From Piscirickettsiaceae bacterium (lineage in GTDB: Bacteria > Pseudomonadota > Gammaproteobacteria > Thiomicrospirales > Thiomicrospiraceae), in assembly GCA_027019045.1 (NCBI GenBank), contig JALUXI010000134.1, positions 1 to 13,961 of the forward strand: 13,961 bases of DNA. The letters are read 5' to 3'. How positions within the stretch are numbered: position 1 is the stretch's first letter; each line of letters starts with the position of its first letter. Positions 8,003 to 13,819 of the stretch are shown here, piece by piece. The notes under the pieces are model-generated. The model saw nothing but the letters and a program-made list of their open reading frames with translations, had not been told where the DNA came from and searched no databases. The position numbers and the translations under genes were made by a program.

Positions 8003-8358
8003 TGGTGGAGCTGGGGGGAGTCGAACCCCCGTCCGGAATGCCTCCATTTAAAAATCTACATGCTTAGTCAGTCTATTGATTTAACCAAACCGCTGCCCGA
8101 CTGACAGGGATCACGGTTGGCGAGCTTGTAAGTTTTAGCCATCTTCTACCCAAGCACGCAGAGATGGCGATTCCGTGTAAGTCGATACAGACTAGGGGCC
8201 ACGGACAACTGGCCTAGTCTGCACTAGCGGGAATTAAGCCGCTAGAGCGTAGTTATCGTCGTTTGCAACTATAACAAATGAACTAAGATTTACGAGCATC
8301 GTTCAGGCTCGGCATGCATTTTAAACTTTGTACATCCCGTCGAAGCCAGTACAGCCCC
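8003..8358 (-). ncRNA. ssrA: tmRNA (SsrA)
   Basis: tmRNA rescues stalled ribosomes and tags their products for proteolysis, with SmpB as partner. The mature RNA is about 356 nt. The 5' end GGGGCTG (8352-8358) pairs with CAGCTCC next to the encoded ACCA end (8003-8006), forming the alanyl acceptor stem. The conserved GGCTTCGACGGGAT 5' segment and the T-arm GGTTCGACTCC are both visible. The tag frame runs from 8266 down to TAA at 8234-8236: the resume codon GCA, then NDDNYALAA, giving the tag A-ANDDNYALAA once the alanine from charged tmRNA is added. The Asp at tag position 4 differs from the E. coli Glu. This is a one-piece tmRNA, not the permuted form. Confidence 0.97.
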
Positions 8359-8384
8359 TTTTTTGGTTAAAAGGGGTTCTTTTT
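8355..8384 (+). terminator. Hairpin plus T-run (plus-strand terminator) overlapping the ssrA 5' end
   Basis: CCCCTTTT (8355-8362) and AAAAGGGG (8369-8376) form a perfect 8-bp stem with a 6-base loop. TTCTTTTT follows at 8377-8384, so on the plus strand it looks like an intrinsic terminator. The only plus-strand transcript it could end is jetABCD read-through antisense to ssrA. Its left arm contains the first four bases of mature tmRNA, so on the minus strand it could instead be a structure around the RNase P cleavage site. Confidence 0.4.
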
Positions 8385-8386
8385 CC

Positions 8387-8450
8387 CCATTTCTGCGTTG
8401 GTACTCAGTCACCTACTATTTGTAGGCTCCTTCGTATCCGCCTTGAACTG
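8387..8450. repeat. 64-bp direct repeat, copy 1
   Basis: This 64-bp segment is identical, base for base, to 8507-8570, with an exact 120-bp offset. It is an imperfect palindrome with a central CCTAC-TATTT-GTAGG hairpin and partly complementary outer arms (a TAC/GTA pair, then GCG/CGC). A second small hairpin (TACCTCA/TGAGGTA, 8470-8489) lies on its smpB side. It lies just upstream of the tmRNA 5' end, within the probable precursor. Confidence 0.95.
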
Positions 8451-8506
8451 GAAAAAAATAACCACCTTTTACCTCAAAAAAGTGAGGTATAAATTATCTT
8501 TTTACG

Positions 8507-8570
8507 CCATTTCTGCGTTGGTACTCAGTCACCTACTATTTGTAGGCTCCTTCGTATCCGCCTTGAACTG
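8507..8570. repeat. 64-bp direct repeat, copy 2
   Basis: This is a perfect copy of 8387-8450. The flanking bases differ at once on both sides, so the unit boundary is sharp. Like copy 1 it is followed on its smpB side by a short hairpin, here CCTCAA/TTGAGG at 8593-8610. The two hairpins share the CCTCA/TGAGG core although the surrounding sequence has diverged, which suggests an old duplication of a ~120-bp unit in which only the 64-bp part is conserved. Confidence 0.95.
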
Positions 8571-8728
8571 ACGCAAAAATAGATATTTTTAGCCTCAAAA
8601 TAGATTGAGGGTAACTAAAATAGTTTTCACGGGTTGTTGTTTAAAATGTTGTCCCTTTTCCCAGGACTGGGGATTTTGAGCATTTTGGGTTTTGCTGCCC
8701 AGAATGTCGAAAATTTGTTGTTGAGGGT
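8571..8728. other. Non-coding stretch between repeat copy 2 and the ssrA promoter
   Basis: No gene is supported here. On the minus strand the only ATG frame gives 18 codons without a ribosome binding site. Short inverted repeats are present (CCTCAA/TTGAGG at 8593-8610, and a CCCAG/CTGGG pair near 8660). The stretch would be part of the tmRNA precursor leader if the promoter at 8729-8756 is used. Confidence 0.5.
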
Positions 8729-8756
8729 ATTATAGGGCTGGAATAAGTATTTTCAA
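8729..8756 (-). promoter_or_regulatory. ssrA: Probable ssrA promoter (sigma-70)
   Basis: On the minus strand, TTGAAA (8751-8756) and a consensus TATAAT (8729-8734) are separated by 16 bp. Initiation would be near 8722, giving a leader of ~364 nt before the mature tmRNA. The promoter lies in the gap after the smpB stop codon. No equally good box pair was found between the repeats and ssrA. Confidence 0.65.
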
Positions 8757-8790
8757 GTAAAATTTAAAAATAAACTGTTATGCCCATGTT

Positions 8791-9270
8791 TTACCGTGTC
8801 ATTTTCATAATGCGTTGTTTATCTCTTTGCCAATCGCGTTCTTTTTCGGTGGCGCGTTTGTCGTGGAGTTTTTTCCCTTTGGCGAGACCGATGGTGGCTT
8901 TGACTTTGCCTTTGCTCCAGTGGAGATCAAGAGGGATGAGCGTGTAGCCTTGTTTTTCTATTTTTCCGATTAAGCGATCGATTTCACGACGGTGCATAAG
9001 GAGTTTGCGTAGTCTCAAAGGGTCGTGTTTATCATGCGAGGAGGCAGTAATCAAAGGGGTAATCAGCGCACCAAAAAGCCACGCTTCTCCATCTTTAATT
9101 AAGACATAGCTTTCGTTAAGCTGAATTTTGCCTGCTCTGAGACTTTTGACTTCCCAACCTTCTAATGCGAGACCCGCTTCATGAGTTTCTTCAATGAAGT
9201 ATTCGTGTCTTGCTCTTTTATTTTGTGTGATGAGGTTGGATTTGTTTTGTTTTTTAGGTTTCTTTGCCAT
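8791..9270 (-). CDS. smpB: SsrA-binding protein SmpB
   Basis: SmpB binds the tRNA-like domain of tmRNA and brings it to stalled ribosomes. The 159 residues match the family length. The sequence shows the N-terminal ITQNKRARHEYFIEETHEAGLALEGWEVKSLR segment, the OB-fold strands IQLNESYVLIKDGEAWLFGALI, and the basic C-terminal tail (KGKKLHDKRATEKERDW) that enters the mRNA channel. The ATG at 9270 has no Shine-Dalgarno sequence and sits only ~10 bp after a TATAAT at 9280-9285, so the message may be almost leaderless. Its RNA partner ssrA lies downstream in the same direction, 432 bp away. The ratA operon diverges on the other side. Confidence 0.97.
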   Translation of the reverse strand: MAKKPKKQNKSNLITQNKRARHEYFIEETHEAGLALEGWEVKSLRAGKIQLNESYVLIKDGEAWLFGALITPLITASSHDKHDPLRLRKLLMHRREIDRLIGKIEKQGYTLIPLDLHWSKGKVKATIGLAKGKKLHDKRATEKERDWQRDKQRIMKMTR

Positions 9271-9279
9271 AATATGCGA

Positions 9280-9285
9280 ATTATA
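9280..9285 (-). promoter_or_regulatory. smpB: Candidate -10 box of smpB
   Basis: TATAAT on the minus strand. A start site would fall at about 9273-9274, only 3-4 nt before the smpB ATG. The -35 region, which overlaps the ratA start codon, is poor, so support is moderate. Confidence 0.4.
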
Positions 9286-9305
9286 TAGCTTTTAAGGAAT
9301 TTGAG

Positions 9306-9743
9306 ATGAAAAAAATCTCTCGTAGTGCGTTGTTGCCTTACTCTGCTGAACAGATGTATCAGTTGGTGAATGATGTCTCTCAATATCCCGAGTTTTTACC
9401 TTGGTGTGGGGGCGCTGAGATTTTACAGCAGGGGGAGACCTTTATGGAGGCGAGTGTGACGATTGCTAAGGCGGGCATTGAGCAGAAGTTTGTGACGCGC
9501 AATCATTTGGTACCGAATCAGCGAATTGAGATGCAGTTGGTGGATGGTCCTTTTAAAGCACTGATGGGCGAGTGGGAATTTAAAGTATTGGATGAAGATG
9601 CCTGTAAGGTGATGTTAGATATTCATTTTGAGATGAAAAGTGGCTTATTGAATATGGCGGTGGGCAAGGTGTTTGAACAGATTGCATCGACTCTGGTAGA
9701 TGCTTTTTGTCAGCGTGCTCGGGAGGTGTATGGTGTCAAGTGA
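9306..9743 (+). CDS. ratA: RatA family protein (START/COQ10-like)
   Basis: The 145-residue protein aligns along its length with E. coli RatA/PasT. Shared segments are ISRSALLPYSAEQMYQLVNDVSQYPEFLPWC at the N-terminus, then KAGIEQKF and TRNHL, VDGPFKALMGEW in the middle, and a C-terminal helix ending in REVYGVK. The fold is a START-like hydrophobic-cavity domain related to mitochondrial COQ10, a ubiquinone-binding protein. E. coli RatA was reported as a ribosome-association toxin, but a quinone-related role fits the family equally well, and the sequence does not decide. ATG 9306 has an AAGGA site 7 nt upstream. ratB overlaps its end, so the two are probably co-translated. Confidence 0.93.
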   Translation: MKKISRSALLPYSAEQMYQLVNDVSQYPEFLPWCGGAEILQQGETFMEASVTIAKAGIEQKFVTRNHLVPNQRIEMQLVDGPFKALMGEWEFKVLDEDACKVMLDIHFEMKSGLLNMAVGKVFEQIASTLVDAFCQRAREVYGVK

Positions 9744-10020
9744 ACAAAAGATGATTCCAGTAGAAGTGGCTTATGCTTTGCCTGAACGGCAGTATCTGTT
9801 TGATTTTGAGGTGCCAGAGGGGACAACGGTTGAAGAGGCGATTCAGCAGTCTGGTATTTTAGAGGAGGTGCCTGATCTAAATTATGAGAAGGTGGGGATT
9901 TTTTATAAGCCAGTTAAGCTGGATACGGTATTAAAGGCGGGCGATCGAGTGGAAATTTATCGTCCACTCATTGCAGACCCTAAAGCGAGACGCCGCCGTG
10001 AAGCGGCTAAGAACAAATAA
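9730..10020 (+). CDS. ratB: RatB/RnfH family ubiquitin-like protein
   Basis: This small beta-grasp (ubiquitin-fold) protein is about 96 residues long and matches RatB/RnfH through VEVAYALPERQYLFDFEVPEGTTVEEAIQQSGI, VGIFYKPVKL and GDRVEIYRPLIADPKARRRREA. The family's molecular role is unsettled. It is regularly encoded with ratA. ATG 9730 lies within the end of ratA (14-bp overlap). GTG 9733 is an equally possible start, because GGAGG (9722-9726) is 6 nt before it but only 3 nt before the ATG. ATG 9751 is a third, shorter option. The C-terminal end is Arg/Lys-rich, as usual for the family. Confidence 0.9.
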   Translation: MVSSEQKMIPVEVAYALPERQYLFDFEVPEGTTVEEAIQQSGILEEVPDLNYEKVGIFYKPVKLDTVLKAGDRVEIYRPLIADPKARRRREAAKNK

Positions 10021-10043
10021 GCAAATGATGGACGGTGTGTGTT

Positions 10044-10430
10044 TTACCACCAAAGAAATGATCGGTGTTTGATTTTAACGGGCTTACCTTCTTTCCAGCT
10101 GGCTAAATAGCCTTCATTGTCGTAGTCTAAAATGAGATGATGGGCGACCTGTTTTTTAAAGTGCTTATCTGTTGTATAAAAAACATATTCGCTATGTTTC
10201 GGATCGAAAGGGTCTTCTCCGCCCATTTCGGGACCGAGCAGGGCACGCACTTGGTCTCGTGTAAGACCAGGTTGCAGCTCTTGTAATACAGATTCGGGCA
10301 TGACGGTGCCTTGGGTGATGGGGGCATGATAAGGTGCTAGCCAGCTGCAACCCGAAAGGGTGAGGGTGAGAAGGAGAGAAAAAAAGATGGGTAATCGTTT
10401 ATTAGGCAGTTTTTTGGTTTGGGATTTCAT
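10044..10430 (-). CDS. bamE: Outer membrane assembly lipoprotein BamE (SmpA/OmlA)
   Basis: BamE is a lipoprotein subunit of the BAM complex, which inserts beta-barrel proteins into the outer membrane. The 128-residue precursor has a basic N-terminus, a hydrophobic segment (about 14-24) and the lipobox LSGC with the acylated Cys at 28. Family motifs follow: ITQGTVMPESVLQELQPGLTRDQVRALLG, then a DPF turn and a YVFYTTD strand. The end, KIKHRSFLWW, extends past the typical core. It lies between ratB (convergent) and fur (divergent), the common arrangement near smpB and ratAB in gammaproteobacteria. The start has only a weak ribosome binding site. Confidence 0.93.
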   Translation of the reverse strand: MKSQTKKLPNKRLPIFFSLLLTLTLSGCSWLAPYHAPITQGTVMPESVLQELQPGLTRDQVRALLGPEMGGEDPFDPKHSEYVFYTTDKHFKKQVAHHLILDYDNEGYLASWKEGKPVKIKHRSFLWW

Positions 10431-10454
10431 CGCAGTTGATAGGGCTAGTTAAGT

Positions 10455-10460
10455 TATAAT
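10455..10460 (+). promoter_or_regulatory. fur: Candidate -10 box of fur
   Basis: TATAAT lies 35 bp before the fur ATG, in the bamE-fur divergent gap. At 17-bp spacing the -35 position reads GCAGTT, which is weak. An activator-dependent or weak promoter is possible. Confidence 0.45.
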
Positions 10461-10495
10461 GAAGCGCATTATATCATCATTAGATTGGACACAGT

Positions 10496-10924
10496 ATGAG
10501 CGGTGAAGATTTAAAAAAAGTAGGGTTGAAAGTTACCCTGCCTAGGTTAAAAATTTTGCAGATTTTGGAATCTTCTGGGGAGGATCATCATCTGACCGCA
10601 GAGGATATTTATAACATCTTGCTTTCTCAAGGTGAGGAAGTGGGGTTGGCGACGGTTTATCGTGTCCTGACGCAATTTGAGCAGGCGGGTATTGTGCGTC
10701 GCTTGAACTTTGAGAATAATGTTTCTATTTTTGAGCTGGATACCGGCGACAATCACGATCATTTAGTCTGTTTGAAAACCAATAAAGTGAAAGAGTTTGT
10801 TGATTCTGTGATTGAAGAGCGGATTAAAGAGATTGCCAAAGAGAAAGGGTATGAGCTTTCTGGACACAGTTTGGTTATCTATGGCACCTTAAAAGAAGAA
10901 GAAAAAGAAGTGTCCGAGAGGTAG
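10496..10924 (+). CDS. fur: Ferric uptake regulator Fur
   Basis: Fur is the Fe(II)-dependent repressor of iron acquisition genes. The 142 residues include the winged-helix DNA-binding domain with KVTLPRLKILQIL and the recognition region GLATVYRVLTQFEQAGIV (residues 50-67), followed by the dimerisation domain. It lines up without gaps with Pseudomonas Fur numbering: H32, E80, D88, H89, E100, E107 and H124 are present. The usual His at position 86 (the first His of HHDH) is Asn here (NHDH). The CxxC zinc pair is absent (CLKT at 92-95), as in Pseudomonas Fur. The acidic/Lys-rich tail from 132 on is poorly conserved. It is divergent from bamE and convergent with gpmA, with only 14 bp between stop codons. 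Confidence 0.95.
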   Translation: MSGEDLKKVGLKVTLPRLKILQILESSGEDHHLTAEDIYNILLSQGEEVGLATVYRVLTQFEQAGIVRRLNFENNVSIFELDTGDNHDHLVCLKTNKVKEFVDSVIEERIKEIAKEKGYELSGHSLVIYGTLKEEEKEVSER

Positions 10925-10938
10925 GGCGGCGTTGCTTC

Positions 10939-11631
10939 TTAAAAGTTCAGTAAAGTATGTGCTTGGGTATTTAATAGGTTGTCAAAAGTATAGAGCATGG
11001 GGAGACCTGTTGGAATTTCTCTTTCAACGATGTCCTCAGGCGAAATGTTTTCAAGATGCATCATCAGGGCTCTTAAAGTATTCCCATGTGCACTGATTAA
11101 AACGGTTTTGTCTTCAGCCAGCTGCGGTAGGATGGCTTGGTAGAAGTAGTTGAGCGTTCGGATTTGAGTTTGGTGCAGAGATTCGCTACGAGGCAACAGA
11201 CTTGGATCAAGGGATTGATATTTGGCTTCAAACTGTGGCGAACGAGGATCTTTTTCTGGAAGGGGCGGTGGAGGTGTGTCATAGCCTCGTCGAATGGCTT
11301 TAAACTGAGTTTCGCCCACTTTTTGTAGCACTTCGTCTTTATTCCGCCCTTGCCAATCACCATAATGGCGTTCATTCAGTTTCCAGCTTCTTTGTTGGTT
11401 AATATGTTCCCACTCAAGCTCAGCCAAAGTGAGATGAGCGGTGTGAATCGCGCGTTTTAACCATGAAGTAAAACAGATGTCGGGATAAATTTGATGTTGC
11501 TTTAAAATTCTTCCAGCTTGTCTTGCTTCTTCTTGACCCTGTTCGCTGAGGTCGGTATCTGTCCAGCCTGTAAAGAGGTTTTTCTGATTATATTTACTTT
11601 CTCCATGACGCAGTAAAATCAATTGTGACAT
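10939..11631 (-). CDS. gpmA: 2,3-bisphosphoglycerate-dependent phosphoglycerate mutase
   Basis: The enzyme interconverts 3- and 2-phosphoglycerate in glycolysis and gluconeogenesis through a phosphohistidine. At 230 residues it matches the dPGM type. The catalytic RHGES motif has H9, the TGWTDTDLSEQG loop follows, the acid-base Glu is E87 in LNERHYGDWQG, and the second His is H182 in SAHGNTLRAL. The Pro-rich region near residue 120 and ending in IPTGLPMLY is typical. It is the last gene of the minus-strand operon. Its ATG directly follows the stop of the small membrane protein gene, with GAGGAA as the ribosome binding site inside that gene. Confidence 0.96.
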   Translation of the reverse strand: MSQLILLRHGESKYNQKNLFTGWTDTDLSEQGQEEARQAGRILKQHQIYPDICFTSWLKRAIHTAHLTLAELEWEHINQQRSWKLNERHYGDWQGRNKDEVLQKVGETQFKAIRRGYDTPPPPLPEKDPRSPQFEAKYQSLDPSLLPRSESLHQTQIRTLNYFYQAILPQLAEDKTVLISAHGNTLRALMMHLENISPEDIVEREIPTGLPMLYTFDNLLNTQAHTLLNF

Positions 11632-11826
11632 CTATTTTTCCTCAAGTTGTTGGCGTTTTTTGGCCGTATACCGATAGGTGAAATAGAGCGAGGGAAAGAG
11701 AATCAGGAAGCTATAAAACATTGTCATGATACCTGCTGCCACACTTTCGCCTTGTAAATGTACCACTAGCCCAACAATGGCGGTGACCAAGAGGCTATTT
11801 TGCAGTGCTTTTTTTAAAGGCGTCAT
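11632..11826 (-). CDS. Small membrane protein, two predicted helices, unknown function
   Basis: Not recognised as a named family. The 64 residues begin MTPLKKALQNSLLV and contain two hydrophobic segments, roughly 11-33 and 35-52, the second rich in aromatic residues (FYSFLILFPSLYFTY). A charged, basic-acidic tail, RYTAKKRQQLEEK, follows. By the positive-inside rule both ends are probably cytoplasmic. The gene looks real because its ATG directly abuts the sulfurtransferase stop (TAA-ATG) and its stop directly abuts gpmA (TAG-ATG), so it is embedded in a translationally coupled operon. No function can be assigned. Confidence 0.75.
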   Translation of the reverse strand: MTPLKKALQNSLLVTAIVGLVVHLQGESVAAGIMTMFYSFLILFPSLYFTYRYTAKKRQQLEEK

Positions 11827-12723
11827 TTAGGGTTGCTTTCCTTGTTTGATGGGAAGGTTTTTATCCAGTTCCCACTCTTGCATAGAGCCATCATACAGTT
11901 TGACATTTTGATAGCCTAAGCTTTTGAGCATGGTCCAGAGGCGAGCAGCACGGTGACCTGTGTGACAGTAAACAATGATAGGCTGTTTTTTATCTAGAAT
12001 GCCGACTTGATTGAGTAACATTTTCAGTTGCTTGGCATTGCGCTGTTTAAAACCATGAGCCGCATCGACGCTCACATCCCACGGGAAAAGAATAGCGGTG
12101 GGAATATGACCGCTGCGTTTCTGTTTGGGGTTGCCGATATATTCTGCTTCGCTTCGGGCATCAAGCAGAATGGTTTTAGGGTCTTTCATGGCGGCAATCA
12201 CCTCTTCTTTATCCGCAGTGTAAGCATCAACCAAATTGGAGGTTGGAACAGGATAGTTTGTTTTTTTCAAAGGTGGGATGGCTTGGGTTACCTTATTTTG
12301 TGCGAGTACCCAAGAGACCAATCCACCATCCATTATCGCTACCTTGTGGTGTTTCATTTTAGCGAGTTCCCAATAGAGACGACTAGATTCTAAATTTCCC
12401 ATACTGTCATAGATAATTACGGTATCGGTAGATTTAATGCCTAGTTGGCTGAGTGCATTGGCCATATAAACGGTACCGCCACTCAGCTCCAATCCATCTT
12501 GAGGGCGAATTAACCAGGCATAATTGACCCAAGTGGCATTGGGTAGATGAAATTTACGGTATTGCATTTTATCGCTCATATCAATGAGTTTAATTTCTGA
12601 TTGATGCTGTTTGACCCAGTTGACTGAGACAAAAACTGGCAATGCCTTTTCAACAGCAAATGCAAGGGGGGTGATACAGGCAAAGGTGAGACTGAGTAAT
12701 AGCTTTTTTAGAAAATTTTTCAT
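11827..12723 (-). CDS. Exported rhodanese-type sulfurtransferase (TST/SseA family)
   Basis: The 298-residue protein has two rhodanese domains and an N-terminal signal peptide (basic start, hydrophobic core, likely cleavage after AFA at ~23), so it should act in the periplasm. The first domain (about 28-155) lacks the active-site Cys, with DSMGNLESSR in its place, as usual in the TST family. The second (about 165-292) has the catalytic loop CHTGHR with C253 as the persulfide-forming residue, after the DARSEAEY motif. It would transfer sulfane sulfur from thiosulfate or a mercaptan donor to a thiol acceptor or cyanide; the donor is not predictable. Export distinguishes it from cytosolic SseA. 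It lies 1 bp after the DUF1841 gene. Confidence 0.9.
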   Translation of the reverse strand: MKNFLKKLLLSLTFACITPLAFAVEKALPVFVSVNWVKQHQSEIKLIDMSDKMQYRKFHLPNATWVNYAWLIRPQDGLELSGGTVYMANALSQLGIKSTDTVIIYDSMGNLESSRLYWELAKMKHHKVAIMDGGLVSWVLAQNKVTQAIPPLKKTNYPVPTSNLVDAYTADKEEVIAAMKDPKTILLDARSEAEYIGNPKQKRSGHIPTAILFPWDVSVDAAHGFKQRNAKQLKMLLNQVGILDKKQPIIVYCHTGHRAARLWTMLKSLGYQNVKLYDGSMQEWELDKNLPIKQGKQP

Positions 12724-12724
12724 T

Positions 12725-13159
12725 TTAGTGCTCCTTGATTAAGTTTTGTAAGCAGGTTAAATAGGCTTGTTCGTCTGCAGGTTGTTGATGTTTTTGCGCT
12801 TGCCAGAGAGATTCGGCCAAGCAGTCCATGATTTGGTGTTCTGTTTGATGAAAATCTTGGGTTTTTTCTGACAGTGCTTCATAAATGGCTTTAATGCCCG
12901 CTGGGCGGTCGGTCACCACTTGTTCCTGAATCGCTAAATGCATGCCCATGTGAAGAAAAGGATTGGTTTCCCCGAGTTCGGGGAGATATTCATTGGCGAG
13001 GTGGTGTTCATTATTGAGTAGCGCATGGTATTCGGGATGGTCTTCAATCACCCGTGCAATCAGTTGCTCTAGGGCATCCATCGGTTCATTATTGCGTGCC
13101 TTGCGCCAGACATCGGCATAGACTTGTCTGAGTTTATCTCTTTCTTGGGTGTAAAACAT
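12725..13159 (-). CDS. DUF1841 family protein
   Basis: The 144-residue soluble protein is recognisable as DUF1841 by MFYTQERDKLRQVYADVWRK at the N-terminus, HPEYHALL, and the central NPFLHMGMHLAIQEQ block with RPAGI shortly after. It ends with a His/Glu-bearing helix, HQTEHQIMDCLAESLWQAQ. The spacing of His and Glu residues in the two helices resembles a possible metal-binding or DinB-like arrangement, but the function is unknown. The start ATG 13159 has GAGGG inside the end of nth, and the gap to nth is 2 bp. Proximity to nth has been seen for this family in other proteobacteria, which is a recollection, not a test here. Confidence 0.88.
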   Translation of the reverse strand: MFYTQERDKLRQVYADVWRKARNNEPMDALEQLIARVIEDHPEYHALLNNEHHLANEYLPELGETNPFLHMGMHLAIQEQVVTDRPAGIKAIYEALSEKTQDFHQTEHQIMDCLAESLWQAQKHQQPADEQAYLTCLQNLIKEH

Positions 13160-13161
13160 TG

Positions 13162-13806
13162 TTAGCCCTCGGCATATTTTTCTTTGTCTTCAAATTCGCA
13201 CAAGTCAAAAATACAGCAGGCACCGCAGGCGGGTTTGCGTGCTTTACAGGTGTAGCGACCATGGAGAATGAGCAGGTGGTGGGCATCTTTTTTATAGGCT
13301 TTGGGGACGACTTTCATCAATTTCTTTTCCACTTCTAAAACCGTTTTACCTGGTGCAATTTTTGTGCGGTTGGAGACCCGAAAAATATGGGTATCGACAG
13401 CAATGGTTTCATGTCCAAAAGCCGTATTGAGTACGACATTGGCGGTTTTCCTTCCTACACCAGGGAGGGATTCTAACGCCTTTCGATCTTCAGGCACTTG
13501 GCTGCTGTATTGATCCATGAGGATTTTACAAGTTTTGATGATATTTTTGGCTTTGGTGTTATAGAGGCCAATGGTTTTGATATATTTTTTGACTCCTTCT
13601 TCTCCCAGTTGATAAATGGCCTCAGGGGTGTTGGCGACTTTAAAGAGTTTATCTGTGGCTTTGTTAACCCCCACATCCGTTGCTTGTGCAGAAAGAATCA
13701 CTGCAATCAGTAGCTCAAACGGGGTGCTGTAATTTAACTCTGTTTCAGGGTTGGGAATGCATTCGCTTAGGCGTTTAAAGATTTCTTCTCTTTTTTGTTG
13801 ATTCAT
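13162..13806 (-). CDS. nth: Endonuclease III (DNA glycosylase/AP lyase)
   Basis: Nth removes oxidised pyrimidines and cleaves the abasic strand in base excision repair. The 214 residues keep E. coli numbering at the key sites: catalytic K120 in the helix-hairpin-helix LPGVGRKTAN, D138 in VDTHIFRV, and the [4Fe-4S] cluster cysteines C187, C194, C197 and C203 (C-x6-C-x2-C-x5-C). The N-terminal NYSTPFELLIAVILSAQATD segment is also typical. It lies 13 bp after the rsxE stop, the same order as in E. coli rsx-nth. The start has little Shine-Dalgarno sequence, so it may depend on coupling to rsxE. Confidence 0.97.
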   Translation of the reverse strand: MNQQKREEIFKRLSECIPNPETELNYSTPFELLIAVILSAQATDVGVNKATDKLFKVANTPEAIYQLGEEGVKKYIKTIGLYNTKAKNIIKTCKILMDQYSSQVPEDRKALESLPGVGRKTANVVLNTAFGHETIAVDTHIFRVSNRTKIAPGKTVLEVEKKLMKVVPKAYKKDAHHLLILHGRYTCKARKPACGACCIFDLCEFEDKEKYAEG

Positions 13807-13819
13807 AGCGTACGGTTAC

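Noticed and set aside
7985..8456. 12-bp direct repeat GAACTGGAAAAA at 7985-7996 and 8445-8456, flanking ssrA
   Set aside because: It is short and A-rich, and the second copy is the edge of the 64-bp repeat. It does not match the ssrA 3' end as an att site would, so chance is the simpler reading.
8387..8570. Repeat pair considered as a CRISPR array
   Set aside because: There are only two copies, the repeat (64 bp) is longer than CRISPR repeats, it has internal palindromic arms of REP type, and there are no cas genes nearby.
8641..8700. 18-codon minus-strand ORF in the ssrA leader
   Set aside because: It has no Shine-Dalgarno sequence and no recognisable peptide features, and it is too short to support.
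10466..10484. Possible Fur box upstream of fur
   Set aside because: The right half matches the 19-bp consensus well (9 of 10 at ATCATCATTA) but the left half fails, giving about 10 of 19 overall, which is too weak to call autoregulation.
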